Shown here one piece after another: positions 43,991 to 52,571 of a stretch of 53,543 nucleotides of DNA. Source of the DNA: SIG440 sp045579055 (GTDB taxonomy: Bacteria > Bacillota > Clostridia > Monoglobales > Monoglobaceae); the NCBI GenBank assembly GCA_045579055.1, contig JAZNLK010000172.1, positions 1 to 53,543 on the forward strand, given 5' to 3'. A program made the translations under genes and the position numbers. Position 1 is the first letter of the stretch, and each line of letters starts with the position of its first letter. The notes below the pieces were generated by a model. It had not been told where the DNA came from, made no database searches, and worked only from the letters and a program-made list of their open reading frames with translations.

Positions 43991-45013
43991 TTACTCTTCT
44001 ACTGTTGCCGGAAGAACAATTTCATCAAAAATCGCTTCCATATTATCAATTGAATCCCAGATATAAAGTCTGACTGTTCCGCCCTCAAGCTGTTCCTTGA
44101 TGGAGCTTATATCCAACCCAAATTCCATGCCCGGATTGTCGTAAATTTCAATTTCCACATCATTGTAGATTTCACAGTCAAGCATCATACCGTCCTTGTC
44201 GAATGCAACCATCATCGGTGTGAATACTGATGTGTCGGGAAGAATGCTTTCTTCGTTGTATGCCAGATCATAGTTTGCCGCATTAAAAACAGCCTTAACT
44301 GTGCCATCTTCTGTTATGTCAGCAACACTTGTGATTTCGGTATCATCAATCATAAACTTGAAATCATCAAGGTAAAGCCCCTGAATTACTCTAATATTGT
44401 CAAAACATATTTCACCTCGATTAAATCTCAGTTCTTTGCTGTTAGGCTTGAAGTAGCACTTAAAGCCTGCAGCACCGGCATTTGCTATAACTGAGTCTGA
44501 GGATATTTCTGTTTTACCGCTCCATTCAGTTGAATCCGAAGGCTTCACTCTGTAATATGCAGCTTTATTTACCTGATCAATATGAACCATAATGTTGTAC
44601 CACTTGCCCGCTTCCATACCATTTGGGCTATGAGAAGTAACTACACGGGTAGCACCCAGAAAGAACTGCATATTGGCACCCAGCTTGCAATCGGGCTCGT
44701 CTGTCGGGAACATAATATCATAGAAGATTAAAGCTTCCCCCTCTATGCTCTGTCCGAAAGGAATTCGCATACTGAGCACGGTCTCTCCACCATCCTCTGC
44801 CATAGTTCCGTACATACGAATATATTCATCTACAATTTCAAAATATGTTTCGTCGCACCCTTGTCCTTCCTCCCACCCTTCCGGTTCACGCTTGTTTTCC
44901 ACGCCGTCAAGAGTGAGATTGAAAATTTCTGCCGCACTTACGCCGATTGTCAACACCGCAAGCATTACTGCCGCAACGGTACAAAACAAGAAAAACTTTC
45001 TTTTCATATCCAT
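43991..45013 (-). CDS. Secreted LamG-like module protein with tail domain (340 aa)
   Basis: A 340-residue secreted protein. The signal peptide (1-27) ends GVSAAE. About 30-225 form a LamG-like beta sandwich (ALIFYDIMFPTDEP, GKWYNIMVHIDQVNKAAYYR, GEICFDNIRVIQG), and 230-340 a tail domain (FTPMMVAFDKDGMMLD, VRLYIWDSIDNMEAI). The same module and tail occur inside the giant proteins. It is the second gene of the operon, 14 bases after the 358-residue gene. LamG-like modules often bind carbohydrate; no catalytic residues are recognised. Confidence 0.8.
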   Translation of the reverse strand: MDMKRKFFLFCTVAAVMLAVLTIGVSAAEIFNLTLDGVENKREPEGWEEGQGCDETYFEIVDEYIRMYGTMAEDGGETVLSMRIPFGQSIEGEALIFYDIMFPTDEPDCKLGANMQFFLGATRVVTSHSPNGMEAGKWYNIMVHIDQVNKAAYYRVKPSDSTEWSGKTEISSDSVIANAGAAGFKCYFKPNSKELRFNRGEICFDNIRVIQGLYLDDFKFMIDDTEITSVADITEDGTVKAVFNAANYDLAYNEESILPDTSVFTPMMVAFDKDGMMLDCEIYNDVEIEIYDNPGMEFGLDISSIKEQLEGGTVRLYIWDSIDNMEAIFDEIVLPATVEE

Positions 45014-45027
45014 TTCTCCCTTTCGTC

Positions 45028-46104
45028 TTATTTAAGTTCTACCGCATTTATGTATGGCAACATTCCGTCCCATAGATAGAGACCAACATAGCCGCCGTCC
45101 GCAATTGCTGCCGCCTCTGCATCGTCAAGAATTAATTTTCCGCTTACATCATTTGCACCGATATTCAAATTCTGTATACTCGTTGAAAAATCAATCATTT
45201 TGCCGGATTTATCATAGGCAACCATAATTTTTCTGAGATTCTCTTCCGGGGTTGAAGTCAAAACTGTATTTGACGCAGCTAATTCGCCGGCTGTGATATT
45301 CTGCACCGATTGAACAAGAGTGTCATCCAAAGAAATTTCACCGTTCAGTGCTTCAGTGCCGACAAATATTCTGAAATTATCAAAATATGCTTCTGCATCA
45401 AAGTCACCATACACAAAAAATCTTACATAATCATTACCGTGTGCCACAACATTTATATTTTCAGCCTTTACAGACCATTCCTCCGCACCCTTCGGTTTGA
45501 TATAAAAATCACCTGTCCAATAATTATCATTTGTTGGATCCCCATCATAATTGCGATCCTCAGTTGGGTCGGACTCACTGTGCCAATAAATATGTATAGC
45601 CATACTCATCCATTTGCCGCCCCAGTCACCATCTGCTTCAGGAAATACATTTTTATACAAAAGAGTTCTTCCCCAGGAACCGCTTGAATGCTTCATCCTG
45701 TAATCATGCAGAAAAAACGAAATCCTGCGACCTCCGAAAAATATATCTCCGTAATAATATGATGCATCATTCATTGTATCGACATCCGGAATCATATAGT
45801 CAAAAGTGAATACAACTTCTTCGCCCTCAGACAAAGTATAGTCAGGAAGTGTAAATTTCCATTCTATATTATCATCACCTCTGACACCTGCTTCCTTATA
45901 ATAATACAAGGCATCGTCACTCTGCTCAATTATCCAAGCAGAGTCCTTCGGTTTGCCGGAAATTTGCAAAATCTTGCCATCATTAACATCTATGTCCGGC
46001 TCATCAAAGTCATGATTTACATAGATTGTTGCGTTTACGGTTGTTGAACAAACCGAAATTATCATTGCAACTACTGCGATTAGTGAAAAAATTCGTTTAG
46101 CCAT
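45028..46104 (-). CDS. Secreted LamG-like module protein with tail domain (358 aa)
   Basis: A 358-residue secreted protein. The signal peptide (1-25) ends TTVNATIY. The LamG-like module begins YVNHDFDEPDIDVNDGKI, the same opening as the nested modules of the giants (VNESFEEEVNFTDGVRF and VNEDFSSSDIDFNDGVKF), and ends AYFDNFRIFVGTEA. The tail domain contains NLRKIMVAYDKSGKMIDF and ends VGLYLWDGMLPYINAVELK. AAAGGAG precedes the ATG. It is the first gene of the long minus-strand run to the giants, and with the next gene looks like a simple form of the modules used in them. Confidence 0.8.
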   Translation of the reverse strand: MAKRIFSLIAVVAMIISVCSTTVNATIYVNHDFDEPDIDVNDGKILQISGKPKDSAWIIEQSDDALYYYKEAGVRGDDNIEWKFTLPDYTLSEGEEVVFTFDYMIPDVDTMNDASYYYGDIFFGGRRISFFLHDYRMKHSSGSWGRTLLYKNVFPEADGDWGGKWMSMAIHIYWHSESDPTEDRNYDGDPTNDNYWTGDFYIKPKGAEEWSVKAENINVVAHGNDYVRFFVYGDFDAEAYFDNFRIFVGTEALNGEISLDDTLVQSVQNITAGELAASNTVLTSTPEENLRKIMVAYDKSGKMIDFSTSIQNLNIGANDVSGKLILDDAEAAAIADGGYVGLYLWDGMLPYINAVELK

Positions 46105-46134
46105 AATTTTTCTCCTTTTTTAATATATATTGCG

Positions 46135-46143
46135 ATTATAACA
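46135..46143 (-). promoter_or_regulatory. Extended -10 promoter of the surface-protein operon
   Basis: On the minus strand TGTTATAAT (46143-46135) is a perfect extended -10. The -35 is weak. It lies about 30 bases before the start of the 358-residue gene, with AAAGGAG between. It may drive the five genes from 46104 to 34321. Confidence 0.5.
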
Positions 46144-46287
46144 CAAAATAATTCAGATTTCTATGCAAATCCTGCTAACTTTATCACAAAATTGCAAGCA
46201 TTTTTTCTCGGATTGCTTTCTGTAATATTTTTTCTCGCAAAACACCATTCATTTAAGAATCAAGTTCACAAAAAAACAATAAAAAAA

Positions 46288-46422
46288 GGTCTGTGACAAA
46301 ATGAAAACAAGCGGTTCATTGAGGACGCCGAACCCTGCAAATTGTATTGTGTATTCAACTCACATACGATAATGCAGGGAACAGCCACTCGAATGTTCCG
46401 AAAAATCATTTTGCTACAGACC
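46288..46422 (-). repeat. 135-bp MITE-like or terminator-like repeat, copy 2
   Basis: The terminal inverted repeats are GGTCTGTGACAAAATGA (46288-46304) and TCATTTTGCTACAGACC (46406-46422), with two mismatches. An inner stem CCCTGCA..TGCAGGG is present. On the minus strand the element is followed by seven T (46287-46281), as in copy 1. It lies about 126 bases after the stop of the DUF624 gene. The rest of the gap 46105-46548 shows only the extended -10 and no supported ORF. Confidence 0.85.
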
Positions 46423-46548
46423 TATACCACATTTGCCGAAAGCCAATGCGTCTGTAATACTCTTTTCGTCATTCTCGTAATCTCCGTTATTTGTTAAACA
46501 CAATGCTTCACAAAAGGAACAATTCAGCAAGACCACGAGAATATAAAA

Positions 46549-47394
46549 TCAATTTTCTTCAGCATTTTTTTCTGCATTTATATACTTATCCAGTATTGGA
46601 TCAATATAAAAGTTAGTAATAAACCCCGTTATTGGCGGAAGTATTAACACTTCCACTAAAAGCAAGATCAAAACTGTTATAAAACTTTTTGCTGTCAATA
46701 TTATCGCTATAGGTATAACTGCGTATATGATGATGTTTAAAATCAATATAAGCAGACTCACAGGTGCTTTTGCCAATGCTATCAGAACAGAATTCCTTAA
46801 AATGCTCTTTAAAGGCAATTCATATGTAACCATCATATGATATACATATATGTGCATCATTGCATATACAACAGCAATAAGAATCATAATAAACTGCAAT
46901 ATAATTATCCCCGACTGTCCGTAAAACCTGATTGCAACTGTAAACAAATATAAAAAGATTAAATCAATTATCCATAACAATATACCTTGCTTGAAGTTGG
47001 ATTTACATCTTTCAAAAAAATCACTGATAAGCCAACAAGGATGTTCTCTTCCGTGTTCTCGGAGAATATACGTATAGCCTGCGGTTATGGGTCCTTGTCC
47101 TAAAATGATTGTAAACCAAAAAGCTATGATTATTCTTAAAAATAGGTCCATATACACAAGACTCACAGCTTCAACCTGAGTTGCTAATCCGTCAATTATC
47201 GGCGAAGATATTACACCAACAATAACCATTGTTACAACAAAAAACGGTATTGCTATCAATAAATACAAAAAATTTAGTTTGAACAAATCCCACAATTTCC
47301 TTGGCATAACCTCCATGAAAATCTGCGACCTCGGTTGATCCGCATCTCGTTTATTTACACCCTTTCCGGGCTTTGAATAATTATTAAAAAACAT
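46549..47394 (-). CDS. YesL-like DUF624 membrane protein
   Basis: A 281-residue membrane protein with about six hydrophobic segments (NFLYLLIAIPFFVVTMVIVG, IIIAFWFTIILGQGPITAGYTYILRE and later ones). GQGPITAGYTYILREHGREHPCWLISDFF is the typical DUF624/YesL core, here partly quoted: GPITAGYTYILREHGRE. YesL proteins sit in oligosaccharide utilisation loci next to CUT1 transporters, but their role is not defined. It starts 26 bases after the alpha-galactosidase stop with AGAGGAG in front and is probably co-transcribed with that gene. Confidence 0.88.
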   Translation of the reverse strand: MFFNNYSKPGKGVNKRDADQPRSQIFMEVMPRKLWDLFKLNFLYLLIAIPFFVVTMVIVGVISSPIIDGLATQVEAVSLVYMDLFLRIIIAFWFTIILGQGPITAGYTYILREHGREHPCWLISDFFERCKSNFKQGILLWIIDLIFLYLFTVAIRFYGQSGIIILQFIMILIAVVYAMMHIYVYHMMVTYELPLKSILRNSVLIALAKAPVSLLILILNIIIYAVIPIAIILTAKSFITVLILLLVEVLILPPITGFITNFYIDPILDKYINAEKNAEEN

Positions 47395-47420
47395 TATTTT
47401 TCTCCTCTTTCTATATTTTT

Positions 47421-49568
47421 TTAAACTTCTTTGTATAATTTCACAAATGTAGCAAAATCACAGTTTCCATACTCAGGTCTGATACCTTTTTCCATAAGCT
47501 CATCCCCGCCATAGGCAATACCTGTTTCAGTATCAATGTATTCCTTTGCCCCATCAAGTCCTTCAAGGCATATTCTCGCCTCCCTGAAGTTTGCCTGAGA
47601 CAGTATTCTGCAACCAAAAAGGAAAACATCTGCTTTATCCTTTGAAACAACCTGCCATACACAGTAGTTGCTGTCAAATGGACTCTGTAATCTGTAAAGG
47701 TCGCCTGTTCTCACAAGCTCCTTGATTTTGTTGTAAAACTCAATCTGTTCTTTTACAGTTTCCCGCTCTTCATCGGTCATTGTTGTTATATCAAGCTCAT
47801 AGCCAAATACTCCCGCATAAGCAACCTCTGCCCTAGTTTTAAGCGAAGTACATCTGCCAAGCTGATGGTTAGGTGATGCGGTAACATGGGCAGAAATGGT
47901 GCTGAGAGGATAGCAAACCGATGTGGAGTATTGAATTTTCAATCTTGAAATAGCATCCGAGTTATCACTTGCCCAAATCTGAGGCGAATACGAAAGAATT
48001 CCAAGGTCAAAACGTCCTCCACCGCTTGCACAGCCCTCAAAAAGAACATCGGGGAATCTGCTTGTGAGCGTATCAAATACCCTGTAAAGCCCCAACGTAT
48101 ATTTGTGGTTGTAGCCCTTGAACGGCATATCTGTCATCATTCTGTTGTAATCCCACTTCACATACGCAATATTTGCTGTTTCAAGAAGACTTCCCACCGC
48201 CTCAATTATGTAATCACAAACTTCAGGCTTTGCAAGGTCAAGCATCAACTGATGTCTGCAAAGAGACGGATTTATGTTCGGAACGTGAATCGCCCAATCA
48301 GGATGCTTTCTGTAAAGCTCCGAATCAGGGCTAATCATTTCAGGCTCAAACCAAAGTCCAAAGAGCAAGCCCTCTGAATTTATCTTTTCAGCAAGACCCT
48401 TTATGCCTGACGGAAGCTTTTCTTCGTTAACGAACCAGTCACCAAGGGAAGATTTGTCATCATTGCGCTTTCCGAACCAGCCGTCATCAAGAACAAAGAG
48501 TTCAACCCCCACACTCTTTGCCTGCTTTGCCATAGCTACAAGTTTTTCTTCGTTGAAATCGAAGTATGTACCTTCCCAGTTGTTAATCAATATGGGTCTG
48601 TTTTTGTTTGTCCAACTGCTTCTGCAAAGATTGTTTCTGATTAAGTCGTGAAGAGTTCGCGAAATACCGCCAAAACCGCAGCTACTGTAACTCACAACTG
48701 CCTGTGGGGTAAAAAATTCTTCCCCCGAATCCAGAACAGCTTCAAATCCCTGAGGATTTATTCCCTGAGTCAGACGAACACTACCGTACTGGTCGCACTC
48801 AATCACTGATGAGTGATTACCGCTGTACACAAGTGAAAAACCATACACACTTCCCTGATTTTCGGTGGCTGATTTATCGCAAACCATAACAAAAGGATTC
48901 ATAGCATGACCGCTTCCGCCTCTTGCATTTGAAATATCAATTTTTTCACCAAGTCTTATGTCTGTCCTCGTAAATTCACGTTCACGACACCATGCCCCCG
49001 GAAAGTACACCAAATCAAGGTCTTTCTTATCAAAGTCAACCGCAACACTGTATGCCGAATCAATTACCATTTTTTCGTCGGATTTATTGATAAATCGACT
49101 GCTTCTGAGAATCACATCATATTCATCAAAAACCGTATACGAAAGGATAACTTCAAGTCCGATTTTTTCATCACACAAGGTAATCTCCAATGTCTGAGCA
49201 TTGCAGTCACCCTTAAAAAAGCTTGGCATACCTTGCACAAATGCAACCTGGTTTTCCTTTATGTCATAACTTTTGAACAAAAGTCTTGAAACGCTGTTGC
49301 CAAACTTGTTGCGAACAGAATACGCAGGATATCTCAAATCAGCATATCCGTAAGCCGGATATTCCTGCGGAATGGTTTCCATACATATTTCATTCTCATC
49401 GTAAGAAAGCAAGCTAAATGAAAGCTTTTCATTTTTAACAGAATAATCTTTGTCTGATATTTTGCGTCCGAAATGATAGTGCAAAAGGTCTCCCGCTTCG
49501 TTGATTGTCATTATATAACTTATATTTTTTCCTTGCAAATGAAAGGTGCTGTTGTTTTTAAAAATCAT
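47421..49568 (-). CDS. Alpha-galactosidase, GH36 family
   Basis: A 715-residue, apparently cytoplasmic (no signal peptide) retaining alpha-galactosidase that removes terminal alpha-galactose from oligosaccharides. The N-terminal beta-supersandwich (1-320) is followed by the catalytic barrel: FVLDDGWFGKRNDD (358-371), GLWFEPEMI, AYVKWDYNR with nucleophile Asp473, and IWASDNSDAI with acid/base Asp535. CASGGGRFDLGIL and SNPNHQ-like SPNHQLGR motifs are also family features. Length fits the usual 700-740 residues. GGGAG precedes the ATG. It forms an operon with the DUF624 gene. Together with the GH4 enzyme it gives two alpha-galactoside routes in the window. Confidence 0.95.
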   Translation of the reverse strand: MIFKNNSTFHLQGKNISYIMTINEAGDLLHYHFGRKISDKDYSVKNEKLSFSLLSYDENEICMETIPQEYPAYGYADLRYPAYSVRNKFGNSVSRLLFKSYDIKENQVAFVQGMPSFFKGDCNAQTLEITLCDEKIGLEVILSYTVFDEYDVILRSSRFINKSDEKMVIDSAYSVAVDFDKKDLDLVYFPGAWCREREFTRTDIRLGEKIDISNARGGSGHAMNPFVMVCDKSATENQGSVYGFSLVYSGNHSSVIECDQYGSVRLTQGINPQGFEAVLDSGEEFFTPQAVVSYSSCGFGGISRTLHDLIRNNLCRSSWTNKNRPILINNWEGTYFDFNEEKLVAMAKQAKSVGVELFVLDDGWFGKRNDDKSSLGDWFVNEEKLPSGIKGLAEKINSEGLLFGLWFEPEMISPDSELYRKHPDWAIHVPNINPSLCRHQLMLDLAKPEVCDYIIEAVGSLLETANIAYVKWDYNRMMTDMPFKGYNHKYTLGLYRVFDTLTSRFPDVLFEGCASGGGRFDLGILSYSPQIWASDNSDAISRLKIQYSTSVCYPLSTISAHVTASPNHQLGRCTSLKTRAEVAYAGVFGYELDITTMTDEERETVKEQIEFYNKIKELVRTGDLYRLQSPFDSNYCVWQVVSKDKADVFLFGCRILSQANFREARICLEGLDGAKEYIDTETGIAYGGDELMEKGIRPEYGNCDFATFVKLYKEV

Positions 49569-49632
49569 AGTTTTTCTCCCTTATGGATTATTCTTCTTTG
49601 GCAGTTTTTTACGATACAAATTACCACATATT

Positions 49633-49661
49633 ATTTTATCAAAAATATCCCACATTGTAAA
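49633..49661 (-). promoter_or_regulatory. Promoter of the GH36-DUF624 operon
   Basis: On the minus strand, TTTACA (49661-49656), a 17-base spacer and TAAAAT (49638-49633), about 65 bases upstream of the ATG. Confidence 0.55.
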
Positions 49662-49711
49662 GTCTAAAATTTACTGTTTTTATATCATAATTCGACACAC
49701 AAAATCATATT

Positions 49712-50443
49712 TTACTCCAATATGTTTGTTGTAATAAAATCCACACCCATATCCACTAGTTTTTCCGCATCCTTCTTTTTGTCACAAGTCCAGCAATTGA
49801 CTTTTATTCCTGCCTTATGAAACTTCGCCAATGTTCTTCTCTTCAGCTTTTTATACTTGATATCCAAATCAAGTTTGTATTCCTTCAGAATCTTTATTGT
49901 GTTCCGCCTTACCCTGTGGGAAATCAACCACTGCACCTCACAATCCGCCAGCAGTTCACGCAATAAAATACAATTTTCCAACTCAAAAGAAATAAAAATC
50001 ACGTTATCAATGTATTCCATTTCTCTTATTTCCTCAATAACCTTCTCAATGTCTTCCCGCGGAAACAAGTTTTTCAGTTCAAGAACACAGACCTTTCCGT
50101 ATTTTCTGCATATTCTGACATAATCCGCAAGCAACGGGATTTTCAATTCTGGTCTGTCTGTGTTACCATCAATATCAGGAAGAATTATTCTTTCAATATC
50201 CTCATATTTGCTTTTCTCGACATTTATATTTATCCTCCCCAAGGTAACCCGTTCGGTGGTTTCATCGTGAATAACCACAAACTTTCCGTCTGCTGTTTTG
50301 CGAACATCTGTTTCAATACCGAAATAGTCTCTTTTTCCTGCCTCAACAAATGCCGAACAAGTATTTTCCCGTTCAATTCCGCTCAAGCCCCTGTGTGCTA
50401 TCATTTTCACTTTCCCAGAATCTATTTTCACAGTATCTGTCAT
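49712..50443 (-). CDS. Glycerophosphodiester phosphodiesterase
   Basis: A 243-residue GDPD-family enzyme releasing glycerol-3-phosphate from glycerophosphodiesters of lipid or teichoic acid origin. The catalytic His region MIAHRGLSGIERENT, metal ligands in GIETDVRKTADGKFVVIHDE, and CVLELK follow the family order. The C-terminus keeps INCWTCDKKKDAEKLV (here VNCWTCD) and GVDFITTN. No signal peptide is seen, so it is probably cytoplasmic. The ATG at 50443 has GGGAG 11 bases upstream; a TTG at 50467 is less likely. It has a near-consensus promoter and is divergent from the manA-ROK fusion. Confidence 0.92.
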   Translation of the reverse strand: MTDTVKIDSGKVKMIAHRGLSGIERENTCSAFVEAGKRDYFGIETDVRKTADGKFVVIHDETTERVTLGRININVEKSKYEDIERIILPDIDGNTDRPELKIPLLADYVRICRKYGKVCVLELKNLFPREDIEKVIEEIREMEYIDNVIFISFELENCILLRELLADCEVQWLISHRVRRNTIKILKEYKLDLDIKYKKLKRRTLAKFHKAGIKVNCWTCDKKKDAEKLVDMGVDFITTNILE

Positions 50444-50479
50444 ACTTGCATCAACTCCCGGATACAATTTTTAATTTTA

Positions 50480-50508
50480 ATTATACTCACAATAAGTTAT
50501 AAAGTCAA
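50480..50508 (-). promoter_or_regulatory. Promoter of the GDPD gene
   Basis: On the minus strand, TTGACT (50508-50503), a 17-base spacer and TATAAT (50485-50480). Confidence 0.8.
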
Positions 50509-50539
50509 TTAAATAATTTGCACATCATAGCCTCAACTA

Positions 50540-50568
50540 TTGCAAAAAACCACATTCTTTGGTATAAT
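50540..50568 (+). promoter_or_regulatory. Promoter of the manA-ROK fusion gene
   Basis: TTGCAA (50540-50545), a 17-base spacer and TATAAT (50563-50568). AAAGAGG precedes the ATG at 50607. Confidence 0.8.
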
Positions 50569-50606
50569 GAAAAACACCAACTTGTATTGTGAAAGAGGTT
50601 ATAAAA

Positions 50607-52523
50607 ATGAAACAAGCAAAAAAACATATACTTCCCCTCAAATTGACTCCCGCATACAAGGACTATCTTTGGGGCGGGACTACTCTTAAAACAAAGTTCA
50701 ACAAATCAACAGATCTTGACCCTGTTGCCGAAAGCTGGGAGCTCAGTTGCCATAAGGACGGTCACAGCACAGTATGCGGCGGTGAGTTTGACGGCAAAAC
50801 TCTCGATTCTGTCATTAATCAATATCCTCATATTCTCGGCACCAACAACCCCGGAACAGAACTGCCTATTCTGATTAAACTGATTGATGCCGCTGATAAT
50901 CTGAGTGTTCAGGTTCATCCCAATGACGAACTTGCAAAAAAATGGGAAGGGCAGAACGGAAAAACCGAAATGTGGTATGTTATTGATGCCAAAAAGGATG
51001 CACGCATCACTTACGGTGTCAAAGAAGAGACATCAAAAGATGTTTTGGCAGAAAGTATTCGCACCAAAAGACTCGAAACAATACTGAATTCTGTTCCTTC
51101 AAAAAAAGGAGATGTATTTTTTGTTGAAGCCGGAACAATCCACGCAATCGGGAAAGGAAATCTTATTGCTGAAATTCAGCAAAACTCCAACGTTACATAC
51201 AGACTTTATGACTACGGAAGAATCGGCAAAGACGGAAAGGAACGCGAACTTCACATCGACAAGGGTGTAGAATCCTCTGTCTGCACACCTATTATACCAC
51301 GAAAAACACCAATATGTTCTGACGGCACCCGTCTTTTGGGAAGCTGTGAATATTTTGCGGTTAGTGAAATTAAACTCAACGGCAAAAAAGAGCTTTTTGC
51401 CGACGAAAAAAGCTATCACGCACTAATTGTCACAGAAGGTTCTGCCGAGATAATATATAAGGATTTTCACGAAACACTCCAAGCAGGCGAAACCGTATTT
51501 ATACCCGCCGATGCAGGTGAGTACACCTTGAACGGCAAGGCAACTCTTCTGCTGACTTCAAACCCTCCGAAGTATTATATCGGAATTGACCTGGGCGGAA
51601 CAAACATCGTAGCGGCAGTTGTTGACGAATACGGAACAATATACGGCAAATCTAAAAGAAAAACAAATATGCCCAGAGACTACAAGCAGATATTTGACGA
51701 TATGGCTGACTGTGCAAAAGATGCGGCAACTGAGAGTGGAATTGCTTTTGAACGCATTGAATCCGTGGGAATCGGTTGTCCCGGTGCAATTGACACCGAG
51801 TGCGGTGTTGTTGAATTCTCAAACAATCTGGATTTTTACGATGTTCCTATTGTTGAATATATGGAAAACAAGCTCGGAAAGAAAATATATGTTGAAAACG
51901 ATGCAAACGCCGCTGCCTGGGGTGAATTCCTTGCAGGAAGCGGAAAAGGCACCGAAAATATGATTATGATTACCCTTGGAACAGGTGTGGGAAGCGGAAT
52001 TGTTGAAAACGGACGTCTTCTCAGGGGTGCATACGGCAAAGGAGCCGAAATCGGTCATATGGTTATGCAGATAGACGGCGAAAAATGCACCTGCGGCAGA
52101 AAAGGCTGTTTTGAAGCCTATGCCTCTGCCACCGCCCTTATCAGACAAACGAAAAGGGCTATGAAGGAGAATCCGGGAAGCGAAATGTGGAAGATCTGCA
52201 ACGGCAAGCTTTCATACGCAAACGGTCAGACAGCATTTAAGACAAAGGATACCGCCGCAAAAAAGGTTGTCAAAGAATATCTCAACTACCTTGCCGAAGG
52301 AGTTGTCAGCATAGTTAACATTTTCCAGCCGGAAATCGTCTGCATTGGAGGTGGAATCAGTCACGAAGGAAAACGGATTCTTGCCCCCACAGAAAAGGCA
52401 ATTGCCGAAAAATCCTTTGCCCGATTCGGCAAAAAGCAATCCGAAGTATGTCTTGCGACACTGGGCAACGATGCAGGAATTATCGGTGCTGCACTTTTAT
52501 GGAAAAACACAGAAACTAAATAA
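50607..52523 (+). CDS. Fusion of mannose-6-phosphate isomerase and ROK-family sugar kinase
   Basis: A 638-residue two-domain protein. Residues 1-320 are a type I phosphomannose isomerase (ManA): YLWGGTTLKTKF, ESWELSCH, zinc-site residues in QVHPND (His104), KTEMWYV (Glu121) and GTIHAIGKG (His179). Residues 322-638 are a complete ROK kinase: IDLGGTN (327-333), VENDANAAAWGE with catalytic Asp432, EIGH (481-484) and the zinc motif CTCGRKGCFE (494-503). The junction, SNPPKYYIGIDLGG, leaves almost no linker. Both sets of key residues are intact, so it could phosphorylate mannose or glucose and isomerise mannose-6-phosphate to fructose-6-phosphate. The ATG at 50607 is better placed than the GTG at 50589. 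No frameshift signs. Confidence 0.93.
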   Translation: MKQAKKHILPLKLTPAYKDYLWGGTTLKTKFNKSTDLDPVAESWELSCHKDGHSTVCGGEFDGKTLDSVINQYPHILGTNNPGTELPILIKLIDAADNLSVQVHPNDELAKKWEGQNGKTEMWYVIDAKKDARITYGVKEETSKDVLAESIRTKRLETILNSVPSKKGDVFFVEAGTIHAIGKGNLIAEIQQNSNVTYRLYDYGRIGKDGKERELHIDKGVESSVCTPIIPRKTPICSDGTRLLGSCEYFAVSEIKLNGKKELFADEKSYHALIVTEGSAEIIYKDFHETLQAGETVFIPADAGEYTLNGKATLLLTSNPPKYYIGIDLGGTNIVAAVVDEYGTIYGKSKRKTNMPRDYKQIFDDMADCAKDAATESGIAFERIESVGIGCPGAIDTECGVVEFSNNLDFYDVPIVEYMENKLGKKIYVENDANAAAWGEFLAGSGKGTENMIMITLGTGVGSGIVENGRLLRGAYGKGAEIGHMVMQIDGEKCTCGRKGCFEAYASATALIRQTKRAMKENPGSEMWKICNGKLSYANGQTAFKTKDTAAKKVVKEYLNYLAEGVVSIVNIFQPEIVCIGGGISHEGKRILAPTEKAIAEKSFARFGKKQSEVCLATLGNDAGIIGAALLWKNTETK

Positions 52524-52530
52524 AAATTAT

Positions 52531-52568
52531 GACCTGTCACTCTCAAACCGGACTGACAGGTCTTTTTT
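52531..52568 (+). terminator. Terminator of the manA-ROK gene
   Basis: GACCTGTCA (52531-52539) pairs with TGACAGGTC (52554-52562), followed by six T. It lies just before the convergent lnt stop. Confidence 0.9.
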
Positions 52569-52571
52569 CAA

